DNA of 64,000 bases from contig NZ_JAUSTW010000002.1 of assembly GCF_030813055.1 (NCBI RefSeq), forward strand, positions 688,090 through 752,089. Reading direction: 5' to 3'. The position numbers were made by a program, and so were the translations under genes. The stretch comes from Neobacillus ginsengisoli (GTDB lineage: Bacteria; Bacillota; Bacilli; Bacillales_B; DSM-18226). The notes beneath the pieces were generated by a model that did not search any database, was not told the DNA's origin, and worked only from the letters and a program-made list of their open reading frames with translations. Positions 43,900-53,115 of this stretch are shown piece after piece. Position 1 is the first letter of the stretch; each line of letters opens with the position of its first letter.

Positions 43900-46503
43900 A
43901 TGTCAGTGGAAGAAAAAGTAATTAAACAAAAACAAGATGTAACAAAAATGGTTGATACCTTAGTGGAAAATGGTCTTAAAGCGTTAGCGGAATTTCGCAG
44001 CTTTGATCAGGAAATGATTGATGAAATTGTGAAGCAAATGGCTTTGGCTGGCCTTGATCAGCATATGCCTCTAGCCAAACTGGCTGTTGAGGAAACAAAA
44101 AGAGGTGTATACGAAGATAAGATCATCAAAAACATGTTTGCCACTGAATATGTTTATCACAATATTAAATACAATAAAACAGTTGGTATTATAAACGAAA
44201 ACGAACATGAAGGGATGATTGAAATTGCTGAGCCTGTGGGTGTTGTGGCAGGTGTAACACCAGTTACAAATCCAACTTCAACTACGATGTTTAAATCTTT
44301 AATTTCAATTAAAACAAGAAATCCAATTGTTTTTGCCTTCCATCCATCTGCTCAAAAAAGCAGCAGTGAGGCAGCAAGAATACTAAGAGAGGCCGCCATT
44401 AAAGCAGGCGCACCTGAAAATTGCATTCAATGGATTGATACTCCATCACTTGAGGCAACACAAGCATTAATGAACCATCCGAAAATTTCGCTGATCCTTG
44501 CTACCGGCGGTGCAGGCATGGTGAAATCAGCATACAGCTCAGGTAAACCGGCACTGGGTGTTGGACCGGGTAATGTTCCTTGCTATATTGAGAAAAGTGC
44601 TAACCTAAAACAAGCTGTTAACGATTTGATTTTATCAAAAACATTTGATAACGGGATGATTTGTGCTTCAGAACAAGCCGTTATTATTGATAAAGAAATT
44701 TACGCAGAAGTTAAAAAAGAGATGATCTCAAACAATTGCTATTTCTTAAATGATGAAGAAAAACAAAAAGTAGAAAAATTAGTGATCAATGAACAATCCT
44801 GTGCAGTAAATCCTAATATTGTTGGAATGCCTGCATATAAAATTGCCGAATTGGCAGGCGTAGCCGTCCCGGATAGCACGAAAATTCTTGTGGCAGAATT
44901 AAAAGGAGTTGGACCGCAATACCCGCTATCAAGGGAAAAATTAAGTCCGGTTTTAGCATGCTTCAAGGTTAACGGTTTAGAAGAAGGACTAAAAAGAGCT
45001 GAAGAAATGCTTGAGTTTGGCGGTTTAGGTCACTCTGCAGTTATTCACACAACGAATCAAGATGCTATAAGAGAATTTGGTATGCGAATGAAAGCAGGAC
45101 GAATCATTGTCAATGCACCATCCTCTCAAGGTGCGATTGGTGATATTTACAATGCTTATATGCCATCCCTAACACTTGGCTGCGGTACGTATGGAGGAAA
45201 CTCTGTGTCAACTAACGTTGGTGCCATTCACATGATTAATATTAAAAAAGTTGCTAAGAGGAACGTGAATATGCAGTGGTTCAAAGTCCCATCTAAAATT
45301 TATTTTGAAAAGAATGCAGTTCAATATTTAGCAAAAATGCCGAAAATCTCTAAAGCAATGATTGTAACAGACCCTGCTATGGTGAAATTGGGCTATGTAG
45401 ATAAAGTGCTTTACTATTTGAGAAAGCGTCCGGATTATGTGCATTGCGAAATTTTCTCCGAAGTGGAACCGGATCCATCAATCGAAACCGTGATGAAGGG
45501 TGCAGAGATGATGGCAAAATTCCAGCCTGATGTCATCATTGCCCTTGGCGGAGGATCTGCCATGGATGCTGCCAAAGGAATGTGGCTGTTCTATGAGTAT
45601 CCGGATTCTGAATTCTTTGGATTAAAACAGAAATTTTTAGATATCCGAAAACGGATTGTGAAATATCCTCATTTAGGGGCAAGAGCACAATTTGTAGCTA
45701 TCCCGACAACTTCCGGAACAGGTTCTGAAGTAACATCATTCTCTGTTATCACAGATAAAGAAGCAAATATGAAATATCCATTAGCTGATTATGAATTGAC
45801 ACCTGATGTTGCGATCATTGACCCGCAGTTTGTAATGACGGTACCAAAAGCTATTACAGCCGATACAGGTATGGACGTATTGACTCATGCGATTGAGGCC
45901 TATGTTTCCTGTATGGCAAATGACTTTACTGACGGCCTTGCAATGAAAGCAATTCAGTTAGTATTTGAGTATCTTCCAAGAGCTTACAGAAATGGCAGTG
46001 ATGAAGTAGCACGTGAAAAAGTTCATAATGCTTCAACGATTGCCGGTATGGCGTTTGCCAATGCATTCCTTGGAATTAACCACAGCCTTGCGCATAAGCT
46101 GGGTTCTGAATTCCATATCGCTCATGGACGTGCAAATACAATCCTTTTACCACATGTTATTCGCTATAATGCAACAAAACCGAAAAAGTTTACTGCATTC
46201 CCTAAGTATGACCATTTCGTTGCCGACCTTCGCTATGCTGAAATTGCCAGAACGCTTGGACTACCGGCAAAAACAACAGAAGAAGGTGTAGAAAGCCTTG
46301 TTCAGGCCATTATAAAATTGGCTAAAGAACTCGACATTCCTATGAGCCTTGAAGCAAATAACGTTGATAAAGTTGAATTCGAAAGCAAGGTGGATTTCTT
46401 AGCAGAACGCGCATTCGAAGACCAATGCACCACTGCCAATCCAAAGCTTCCTTTAGTAACGGAATTAGCGGAGATTTACCGTCTATCATATAAGGGAGTT
46501 TAA
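43900..46503 (+). CDS. adhE: Bifunctional acetaldehyde-CoA / alcohol dehydrogenase
   Basis: An 867-residue fusion that reduces acetyl-CoA to ethanol during fermentation. Residues about 1-440 are the CoA-acylating aldehyde dehydrogenase, with the catalytic cysteine in NGMICASEQAV (about 249-259). Residues about 455-867 are an iron-dependent alcohol dehydrogenase, with GGGSAMDAAK, PTTSGTGSEVTSF and the metal-binding HSLAHKLGSEFHIAHG. Length is normal for AdhE. ACGGAGGG site. The Rex box upstream predicts induction when oxygen is limiting. Confidence 0.97.
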   Translation: MSVEEKVIKQKQDVTKMVDTLVENGLKALAEFRSFDQEMIDEIVKQMALAGLDQHMPLAKLAVEETKRGVYEDKIIKNMFATEYVYHNIKYNKTVGIINENEHEGMIEIAEPVGVVAGVTPVTNPTSTTMFKSLISIKTRNPIVFAFHPSAQKSSSEAARILREAAIKAGAPENCIQWIDTPSLEATQALMNHPKISLILATGGAGMVKSAYSSGKPALGVGPGNVPCYIEKSANLKQAVNDLILSKTFDNGMICASEQAVIIDKEIYAEVKKEMISNNCYFLNDEEKQKVEKLVINEQSCAVNPNIVGMPAYKIAELAGVAVPDSTKILVAELKGVGPQYPLSREKLSPVLACFKVNGLEEGLKRAEEMLEFGGLGHSAVIHTTNQDAIREFGMRMKAGRIIVNAPSSQGAIGDIYNAYMPSLTLGCGTYGGNSVSTNVGAIHMINIKKVAKRNVNMQWFKVPSKIYFEKNAVQYLAKMPKISKAMIVTDPAMVKLGYVDKVLYYLRKRPDYVHCEIFSEVEPDPSIETVMKGAEMMAKFQPDVIIALGGGSAMDAAKGMWLFYEYPDSEFFGLKQKFLDIRKRIVKYPHLGARAQFVAIPTTSGTGSEVTSFSVITDKEANMKYPLADYELTPDVAIIDPQFVMTVPKAITADTGMDVLTHAIEAYVSCMANDFTDGLAMKAIQLVFEYLPRAYRNGSDEVAREKVHNASTIAGMAFANAFLGINHSLAHKLGSEFHIAHGRANTILLPHVIRYNATKPKKFTAFPKYDHFVADLRYAEIARTLGLPAKTTEEGVESLVQAIIKLAKELDIPMSLEANNVDKVEFESKVDFLAERAFEDQCTTANPKLPLVTELAEIYRLSYKGV

Positions 46504-46525
46504 AAGATAATAACCGTTAACAATA

Positions 46526-46560
46526 ATGAAAGCCATCTCTCAAAAGATGGCTTTCATTTC
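46526..46560 (+). terminator. Terminator-like hairpin after adhE
   Basis: A 13-bp stem ATGAAAGCCATCT/AGATGGCTTTCAT (46526-46538 with 46545-46557) with a 6-nt loop and a weak T tail. Confidence 0.75.
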
Positions 46561-46597
46561 TATTGCTGACAGGGCATCTCTTTTATATTGCAAAAAA

Positions 46598-46987
46598 CTA
46601 TGATTTAAGCATTCCCCAGACGAATAAATAATAAAATCCAAAAACGAGGATAATGAGTATTAAGGATATTGTTAGGAAGTAAACCAAGAATTTTGAATAG
46701 CGAAAGGACTGTTGGTTTATATCATTTCCTTTTTTAAAATAACTAAAAGTTGCTATTAACAAACTCAGAATGCCAACAATAATAGAGGCCAATCCAATGA
46801 TTTTTGCTAACAAATCTCCTATAGCTATCTTCTCTGAAAGAGTCGAAAAGTGTAGATTTGTAATCAGAAAACCGACTCCCATTATCGTGATGCACGTTCT
46901 GATCCATGCCAAAAATGTTCGTTCATTGGCTAAATGTTGCTGAATGTATTTCGAATCAATTGTTTTTTCCTTGCTGATTTCTTCCAT
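46598..46987 (-). CDS. DUF202 (YidH-type) membrane protein
   Basis: A 129-residue membrane protein. The hallmark LANERTFLAWIRT of the DUF202 family is at about residues 19-31, followed by three hydrophobic helices (about 32-44, 57-83 and 100-122). Function in bacteria is unknown. A GAGGT site precedes the ATG. It is monocistronic, convergent with adhE. Confidence 0.85.
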   Translation of the reverse strand: MEEISKEKTIDSKYIQQHLANERTFLAWIRTCITIMGVGFLITNLHFSTLSEKIAIGDLLAKIIGLASIIVGILSLLIATFSYFKKGNDINQQSFRYSKFLVYFLTISLILIILVFGFYYLFVWGMLKS

Positions 46988-47233
46988 ATGTAGTACCTCA
47001 TTCTTATGACATTTCCGATAAGAGGAAATTTATCTCTTCTTATTATTTTCAAAACTAACCTCATATTATAAGTCCGAACAAAATTACCAGTGAAGCTTCA
47101 AATCATCCTCTAAGAGTATATCATTTTAAAATAAAAAAATTAGTTAAATTATTGTAAAAAAGTAGGAAAGTCGAAAGCCCATCTCCAATAGGGGATGGGC
47201 TTTGGTTTTAGAAAATACGGTAAAATTTGTTAA
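46988..47233. other. Gap with a hairpin between the DUF202 and sedolisin genes
   Basis: The DUF202 gene's upstream region. A strong hairpin AAAGCCCATC...GATGGGCTTT (about 47174-47203) lies just after the minus-strand sedolisin gene and may end its transcript, though the T tail on that strand is poor. Confidence 0.5.
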
Positions 47234-49159
47234 TTATTTTGAGAATTTAGTTGCAAGTGCTGCGACATCCGGTGTTCCAAGTCCTGTAGCCTGATTATAG
47301 ACCGTACCCGGAGTTCCTGTGTAGAAGCCGTTATCGTTAGTAGCACCAGTTGTGTTTAATGGGTGTAATGGTGAATGTGCTTGTTGTGCAAAACGATAGA
47401 TTTGCGGATTCCAGAAGCCCACCTGTGTTTTATCTGCACTATTAATTAAAGCAGAAAGACCAGCTAACTGTGGAGCAACAAAGGAAGTTCCTCCGTAAGT
47501 GGCAGACCCGAAATTCGTACCTGGTGCACCTGGATCACTGAACCAAACCTGATAGCCTGTGTATGGATCTGCGTTCATAGAAAGGTCAGGCATATTTCGT
47601 CCAGTTCCTCTTCCTGTAACTATCGTTGGACCGGCATCTCGTGTTAAGGTAGTCTGGCCAGCATTCGGTGTCCATTGTTTCACAGCTGTATACTTGTTTA
47701 CACCCTTAACTCCAAGCTGATAATCAGGGGTAGCAAAGAATTGGCTAAAGCCGCCGCCGCTGCCTGCAAGGTATCTGCCTGACCAACCAGCAGGAGTGTT
47801 TAATCCTCGTGCATCAAAATACTTAAATAGGTAATCCCAGCCCCATGCACGTTCTTGATCATTACTTACATCCAAATTATAAGTATTTGAATGGAAGTGG
47901 AACGGTAAGGTAGTTCCGCCAGCTGCTGTAATATATGGACTATCGGCAGGATTATCTACTGACAACGAAGCTGCGTTAGGTACTGTAGAACCTAGCCCGA
48001 ATTCCCTTGCTGCATCATAAGAACCTTCGTCACCTGCAGCTGCAAACATCGAAATGCCTTGTGATGCTGCCTGCATGTACAATTGATTAAACACTTCCGC
48101 GTATTGTGGTGTCTCGAGTTGTTGTTGGACAAAATATTGAATAGCGGGTTCGCTTTCTCCCCAGCTTACAGAGATTTGCTGTGCATTATTTTCATTAATC
48201 GCCGTTGCGAATGCATCAGTGAACCCTGTGTCAGTATTTGGTCCGACATAGACATTAATATTTGCTTGCGGGGCTAATGCACCTGATTGTTGCACATCTA
48301 GTGTTGTTTCATCATATCCGTCCCAGCCAGAGCCTCCATCGACATCTGTTTTGGTAATCCGATCGTTTTTAACGTCTATTCCTGTACCTTTCCAGAATGA
48401 ATAAGCATCCTCAGGATTAAACTCAGCTAAGGAGACAATCCCAATTGTCTGCCCGGCCCCTGTTGCCCCTTTGTCATAAAGCGGTTGGACATTGTACTGC
48501 TTGATTAAATCTTGTGGCATAAGATTAAGCGGGCCAGTTGGAGTGGTTCCATTATCGGTTAAAGGAGCAGGTTGTTTTACAGCATGTGAAGTGAAATTGG
48601 AATAGTTACTTAACCCTAGGATACAAAGAATATCGTTTCCAAAACTTATTGGAACTTTTGGACTGTCTTTCGTCCCATGGAAGGTTTTCCCTTTGTATTT
48701 TTCTTGCTTAAGTGTAATGGAAAATGCTTTATTAAACTGATCTGCCGTTCCTGTTGCCGTAATGAGTAAATTGTTAGGATAAACTTTTGTTTTAATACCA
48801 AAAAAACTTAAATAAGTTGTTGTAAGTTTAATTGATTTTGGATTTGCTCCATAGCTTTTACTGAATTGATCAACCGAAAGATAATGACGGTAATTTTTGT
48901 TTCCAGGTGTTGTTGTATCATTAATATACTTGGCAAGCTTGTCCTTATTGTTGATTTTCAACACAATATCAACTGTTACTTGGGTATTTCCCGGCAAATC
49001 TCCAAATACACTGGCATTCTGTAAAGCTTGCGGGTTAGCCCCCTGTTGCACAGTTACTTTTTGCGGGCTTGCCGCGTTTGTTAAGGAAGGTACAGCTGTT
49101 AGGAGCATCATGGAACTTAAAGTAGATACGGTACTAAATTTTTTCCAGAACTTTTTCAC
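47234..49159 (-). CDS. Secreted sedolisin (S53 / kumamolisin-type) serine-carboxyl peptidase
   Basis: A 641-residue secreted protease. The signal peptide spans about residues 1-29. Residues about 45-195 are the pro-kumamolisin activation domain. The catalytic domain follows: Glu284 and Asp288 in DETTLDVQ, and the nucleophile Ser559 in GGTSFVAPQLAGL, with a calcium-site-like C-terminal region. These are the Glu-Asp-Ser residues of the S53 family, which are acid-active endopeptidases. GTG start preceded by an AAGAAGGG site. A 12-bp palindrome lies upstream. Confidence 0.93.
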   Translation of the reverse strand: MKKFWKKFSTVSTLSSMMLLTAVPSLTNAASPQKVTVQQGANPQALQNASVFGDLPGNTQVTVDIVLKINNKDKLAKYINDTTTPGNKNYRHYLSVDQFSKSYGANPKSIKLTTTYLSFFGIKTKVYPNNLLITATGTADQFNKAFSITLKQEKYKGKTFHGTKDSPKVPISFGNDILCILGLSNYSNFTSHAVKQPAPLTDNGTTPTGPLNLMPQDLIKQYNVQPLYDKGATGAGQTIGIVSLAEFNPEDAYSFWKGTGIDVKNDRITKTDVDGGSGWDGYDETTLDVQQSGALAPQANINVYVGPNTDTGFTDAFATAINENNAQQISVSWGESEPAIQYFVQQQLETPQYAEVFNQLYMQAASQGISMFAAAGDEGSYDAAREFGLGSTVPNAASLSVDNPADSPYITAAGGTTLPFHFHSNTYNLDVSNDQERAWGWDYLFKYFDARGLNTPAGWSGRYLAGSGGGFSQFFATPDYQLGVKGVNKYTAVKQWTPNAGQTTLTRDAGPTIVTGRGTGRNMPDLSMNADPYTGYQVWFSDPGAPGTNFGSATYGGTSFVAPQLAGLSALINSADKTQVGFWNPQIYRFAQQAHSPLHPLNTTGATNDNGFYTGTPGTVYNQATGLGTPDVAALATKFSK

Positions 49160-49192
49160 TCATTTCCCTTCTTCCTTTATGTAGTAGATTGC

Positions 49193-49204
49193 ACAAGTAC
49201 TTGT
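49193..49204. promoter_or_regulatory. 12-bp perfect palindrome upstream of the sedolisin gene
   Basis: ACAAGTACTTGT is a perfect palindrome 34 bases before the sedolisin start codon, a position suited to an operator. Confidence 0.4.
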
Positions 49205-49321
49205 ACGTTTCAATTATGTAATAAAGAGAGATGATTAACAATAAAATATATTCTGACTTTTTCGACAGTTAAGAATGATGATTCTACAATTATTGCCTCC
49301 GCGGAAAAGAGAAGTTAGTAA

Positions 49322-49351
49322 AAACTCCTTCCCCAGGTTGGGAAGGGGTTT
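49322..49351 (-). terminator. Orphan hairpin with T run on the minus strand
   Basis: AAACTCCTTCCC pairs with GGGAAGGGGTTT (one T-G pair). On the minus strand it is followed by a T tract, so it would stop leftward transcription; the nearest leftward gene ends at 49931. Confidence 0.45.
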
Positions 49352-49815
49352 GAGTTATGGATAAATGAAGGTTTTCAGGAATTCCAAGTAAGATTGACAA
49401 AGCTGGTAAGTAGTTGGATATAAAATAGGACGTGACATTATGAGTATTGGGATATATTTGTATTATTTCTTCAATATATATATATTGAATTGAGGATATT
49501 TTACAACGAATCTATTATTCTATAGCAACCCCTTTAAATATTACTCGGTTATATTATAATCTTTTATAAAAATAGTAAAAGTATCAATAATATGTACTTG
49601 TTTCAGAAGAAAAGCCTCATTTTTGGGTGTTTTTTTTGTTGGTCCATCGAAATATTTTATCGTTTTCCTTGAAGGAAAAGAGCGTTATCGCCTACAATTA
49701 TATCAGTACCGACTTTTAGTTTAGAAGAAGGTAAGGACGTTCTAATCCTTGTTCATTTTTTATAATAAGATAGTAAATTTAAGGTTGATGACAAAAACGA
49801 AAGGATGTTTATTAT

Positions 49816-49902
49816 ATGAAATTCTTGGTTAAGACACTTATCATAATAGATATTCTTATAATTTTGGCTGTTATATGCGGTGAAATTTTTTTTAGCATAT
49901 GA
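49816..49902 (+). CDS. Possible 28-residue membrane peptide
   Basis: A short frame starts with ATG ten bases after AAAGGA. It gives MKFLVKTLIIIDILIILAV and ends CGEIFFSI, a single hydrophobic helix. Bacillus genomes encode many such peptides, but one short frame in A/T-rich DNA can arise by chance. Confidence 0.3.
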   Translation: MKFLVKTLIIIDILIILAVICGEIFFSI

Positions 49903-49930
49903 TGCTTAATCAACAAAAAAGATAGTAGGG

Positions 49931-50566
49931 TTATTTTGTTTTTGCCATATTTTTAGGTATTTTACGATAAACCAATATAAAGTTGATGATAACAATGATG
50001 ACAAGGTAGAAAGAATACATCAAAATAGAAACCCACTTATTGTGATGGAGATTTGCTCCTGCATAGGAAAGAACGAATATATTTGGGATTTTACCGAAAG
50101 CTGAAGCTATAATGAAAACTACCCAATTGACGTTACTTAAACCACAAACGATATTTACGACTGGTGCAGGAATAACAGGGATTAATCGTGCTGTTAAAAT
50201 CGCTAAAAAGGACTTGCGATTAAGGAATTCTTCATATTCTTGAACCTTTGGATACTTCTTTAACTTTTGTTGCGCCCATTCTCTAAAGCCATATCTAGTA
50301 ATAAAAAAGAGAAGGATTGTGCCAAACATTGATCCGGAAAGGGAGATAACCGCTCCTTGTATGGTTCCAAAAACCGCTCCTATGATACCGGTTGAAACGG
50401 CAAAAGGAACTACTGGAAAGAAAACGCATATAGTAAGCAGCAATATACTTACGATAATGGCAGGACTACCACCATGAATTATCATTCCAATAAGAGTGTC
50501 TTTTTGGGTAATTCCAACAACTATGATGGTGATTAGCATAATGACTAAGAATGTTTTTTTAAACAT
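49931..50566 (-). CDS. TVP38/TMEM64 (VTT domain) membrane protein
   Basis: A 211-residue protein with five or six membrane helices. The VTT/SNARE-associated signature lies around AVFGTIQGAVISLSGSMFGT, and LTARLIPVIPAPVVNIVCGL is the conserved re-entrant motif. B. subtilis YtxB is a homologue of this size. The family is linked to lipid scrambling or ion transport, not resolved here. ATG at 50566 follows GAGGTG; an upstream in-frame TTG overlaps that site. Confidence 0.85.
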   Translation of the reverse strand: MFKKTFLVIMLITIIVVGITQKDTLIGMIIHGGSPAIIVSILLLTICVFFPVVPFAVSTGIIGAVFGTIQGAVISLSGSMFGTILLFFITRYGFREWAQQKLKKYPKVQEYEEFLNRKSFLAILTARLIPVIPAPVVNIVCGLSNVNWVVFIIASAFGKIPNIFVLSYAGANLHHNKWVSILMYSFYLVIIVIINFILVYRKIPKNMAKTK

Positions 50567-50808
50567 TTTGCACCTCAATTGTTTTCAATCATCTATCTAA
50601 AATTATAAAATACCTTTTCTGAAAATGGGGTTGTTAAGTAAATTTTAATAAAATAGCATCCTTTCACGATGCCTTAAAATCATTGCCCTGTACATGGTTT
50701 TTAAGCTGTCTACAGCATCACTTTCTTTGTTGATTAAGGAATGGTGGAAAAGAATATTTGGCTTAGGATTTTAATTATGATAATTTTTAAACAGGATAAG
50801 GTGAGTTT

Positions 50809-51066
50809 ATGAGATTAGCGATAACAATTGCAATTATATGTATTATTGTATTATCTGGCTGCCAAAAAGAAGTAAAGCAATATCAAAATGGAAAACTAGT
50901 TTATGAAGGTGCTGTAGATAATAATGGAGTACGTGATGGTACAGGGAAACTATACGATACTCAAACTGGAAAAGTGATTTTTGAAGGTCTATTTAGGAAT
51001 GGTCTGATGTTAAAAGGGACCATGTATGATAAGAATGGCGAAAACCCACATCCTTATCAAGAGTGA
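50809..51066 (+). CDS. Small lipoprotein with MORN-like repeats
   Basis: An 85-residue lipoprotein. The signal peptide ends in the lipobox LSGC (Cys18). The mature part has two MORN-like units, YQNGKLVYEGAVDNNG and TQTGKVIFEGLFRNG, a pattern that forms short beta hairpins. Function unknown. An AGGATAAGGTG stretch precedes the ATG. Confidence 0.75.
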   Translation: MRLAITIAIICIIVLSGCQKEVKQYQNGKLVYEGAVDNNGVRDGTGKLYDTQTGKVIFEGLFRNGLMLKGTMYDKNGENPHPYQE

Positions 51067-51206
51067 AAAGCCGTCTCCCCGTCATTTAGTTGATCATTTC
51101 ATAATTTAGTAGGTGTTAAAGAGTTTTTACATTTAAGTCAAGACTCTCTATTCCTCTCATTGTTTATTTTATCGAATAGTGAAATGTGTACGAGAAAAGT
51201 CAAAGA

Positions 51207-51243
51207 AAAAAGACTCAAGTGGATGGTCACTCGAGTCTTTTTA
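51207..51243. terminator. Bidirectional terminator between the lipoprotein and glycosyltransferase genes
   Basis: AAAAAGACTC pairs with GAGTCTTTTT (51207-51216 with 51233-51242) and the stem continues with AGTG/CACT. A and T runs on both sides suit convergent genes. Confidence 0.85.
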
Positions 51244-51264
51244 TCATCAAAAATAAGGAAAAAT

Positions 51265-52425
51265 TTATTTATTTGAAGCAACAGCAAAAGAAAAAGAAAA
51301 TCTTTTTTTCTTCACAGGTTCATACTCCTCTTTTTCCACAGAGAGGAGAAAAGTCAAAATATCTTCCGCTGCATGCTCGTTGATAAAGTTTCTTTGCGAA
51401 TCTATGATAGAAGTTAAACGTTCCCCGCCACCCGCTAACAATCCTTTGATAATGGAAGTAAGATGTTCAGTGTTTTTGCAAAACACACCTAAATTATGCT
51501 TTTCGGCAAACCATGGATTATCTTTTTCTTGCCCTGGTAAAGCTCCTGTTATGATAATGGGCAAGTTCGTCGAAACAGCTTCAAACATTACATTCGGGCT
51601 TCCTCTTGTGATCGCAATATCTGCTGCCAGCATCAAATCTTGAATATTTTTAACAAATCCATAAATTTGAGCACGGTCACCAAAACGATCTTTTAAAGAA
51701 GATTCCAATTCCATTTTCAATTTTTCATTTCTGCCTGCGATGATGCTTACCGTACAATCGAAGTGTTCAAGCAGTTCTTCTGCAATCGCACTCATATTGC
51801 CTACTCCTTCACCACCACTCATCATTAAAAAGTTGATAGTAGATTTTCCACTGTTCCGATTGCCTGAATGGCAATGAAATCTTTCCCGAACAGGAAAGCC
51901 AACCACGTTTATTTTTTCTTCAGGAACGCCAAACTCTAAACATTTTTCTTTGGCTTCATCCGTAGGGCTAAGGATAAAGTCTGCCCGCCCGTCTGCCCAT
52001 AAAGGATAAATATTCACAAGATCGGCAATAAGGGTGCCAAAAGGAATGTGAATGTTTTCTTTACGCAGGATATTAATGACAGAACCATTGAAATTAGGAT
52101 GAATCGATAAAATCAAATCAGGTTTTACTTCATTCAGTAAAGCCAGAAAATTGTTTCTGATCATCACTTCTACGCATTTATCCACTAAAAAGGAATTCAT
52201 TGCAGAAAAATGCCAGATGGCGTTCCACAGCTGGGCAGAATATCGAGTAATCGGTCCGTAGGTTTTGCCGATGTTTAATAAAGCTGTACCGCCTAAAGCA
52301 AAGCCATCGACCACATGGATGTCAATGTGAGTATTTACACCGATTTTTTCCTGCAAGGATTCTGCGATACTTTTATGTCCATGACCTGTATGGTCAGAGG
52401 AAATCACCAGAATTTTTTTAGTCAC
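51265..52425 (-). CDS. Glycosyltransferase of the MGDG synthase family (YkoN/UgtP-like)
   Basis: A 386-residue GT28-type enzyme. The N-terminal KKILVISSDHTGHGHKS is the MGDG-synthase start, and the C-terminal Rossmann domain has MMSGGEGVGNMSAIAEEL and the donor site ITRGSPNVMFEA with ITGALPGQEKDN. It is closer to B. subtilis YkoN than to UgtP in its start, so the acceptor may differ from diacylglycerol. GTG at 52425 is used, since AAAGGA lies just upstream and the extra N-terminal residues from an ATG at 52473 are not family-like. Confidence 0.82.
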   Translation of the reverse strand: MTKKILVISSDHTGHGHKSIAESLQEKIGVNTHIDIHVVDGFALGGTALLNIGKTYGPITRYSAQLWNAIWHFSAMNSFLVDKCVEVMIRNNFLALLNEVKPDLILSIHPNFNGSVINILRKENIHIPFGTLIADLVNIYPLWADGRADFILSPTDEAKEKCLEFGVPEEKINVVGFPVRERFHCHSGNRNSGKSTINFLMMSGGEGVGNMSAIAEELLEHFDCTVSIIAGRNEKLKMELESSLKDRFGDRAQIYGFVKNIQDLMLAADIAITRGSPNVMFEAVSTNLPIIITGALPGQEKDNPWFAEKHNLGVFCKNTEHLTSIIKGLLAGGGERLTSIIDSQRNFINEHAAEDILTFLLSVEKEEYEPVKKKRFSFSFAVASNK

Positions 52426-53115
52426 ACTATCAATCCTTTCTAAATTACTTATATTGAAAGAACGTTTCATCAAAATATTATCGCTTTTGAAGGAGAAATT
52501 TTCTTTTATATTATAAAAATAGGAATATTTTAAATTTTATTTTGTAAAAACATGCAAAAAAGCCTTTTCGGTAAAAGACTTCGGTTATTAGGATGACTAT
52601 AAACTTTTAGTGAATCTTTTATCATTATATGTAAAATCAATAAGAAAAAAAAGAACTTTTTTATGGAAATAGATTTTTTGGTCCTGTCATATGGAAAATT
52701 TAAGAATTAATCCCCTAATTTATATAAACATTGAAGGCCAGTTAATACTTTTTTGGATAAGATAGCCGGAAGCTTAGGGTCAATAGCGTTAATAATGACA
52801 TGTGCAGTCATAATGGAATCTACTCCTGCAGCAATGAGGATTATGAGGCATAGATTTGGGGCTGGTTCATAGTTATATTATTAACATCAATTTTTAGCCT
52901 AGAGTTTACTACCACTTATGTTACGGTTCATCGTAGCCTTTCTAACTGCAAATTTTAAAAAAAGAACCTTCAATCCAAAGATAGATCAAAGGTTCTGTGT
53001 TTTATTTTCAATAGTATTCTATTATTTACTCAATCATCATAGAAACGATTGTCCATTAATGAAAAATGTTGCTTAAACTTTTTCATTCAATACCTTGGTT
53101 TCTACATCCAAAGAA
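52426..53115. other. Gap between the glycosyltransferase and mqo genes
   Basis: About 690 bases. It contains the mqo terminator (52956-52996) and a weak plus-strand coding-like stretch at about 52755-52872 (DKIAGSLGSIALIMTCAVIM and on to a stop) that may be a relic. I see nothing else. Confidence 0.5.
52956..52996 (-). terminator. Rho-independent terminator of mqo
   Basis: An 8-bp stem (52963-52970 with 52989-52996) with an 18-nt loop. On the minus strand it runs into seven T residues, 120 bases after the mqo stop. Confidence 0.8.

Larger units (their letters stand above)
49160..49930. other. Gap upstream of the sedolisin gene
   Basis: About 770 bases. It contains a 12-bp palindrome (49193-49204), a 12-bp hairpin whose T run is on the minus strand (49322-49351), a small inverted repeat at 49663-49680 and a possible 28-codon reading frame (49816-49902). 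No larger gene is supported. Confidence 0.6.

Noticed and set aside
47174..47212. Hairpin after the sedolisin gene as a definite terminator.
   Set aside because: The stem is strong, but the T tract on the minus strand is weak, so I list it only as a hairpin.
52755..52872. Plus-strand stretch reading DKIAGSLGSIALIMTC to a stop as a gene remnant.
   Set aside because: Only about 38 codons with no recognised family and no start; it may be chance.
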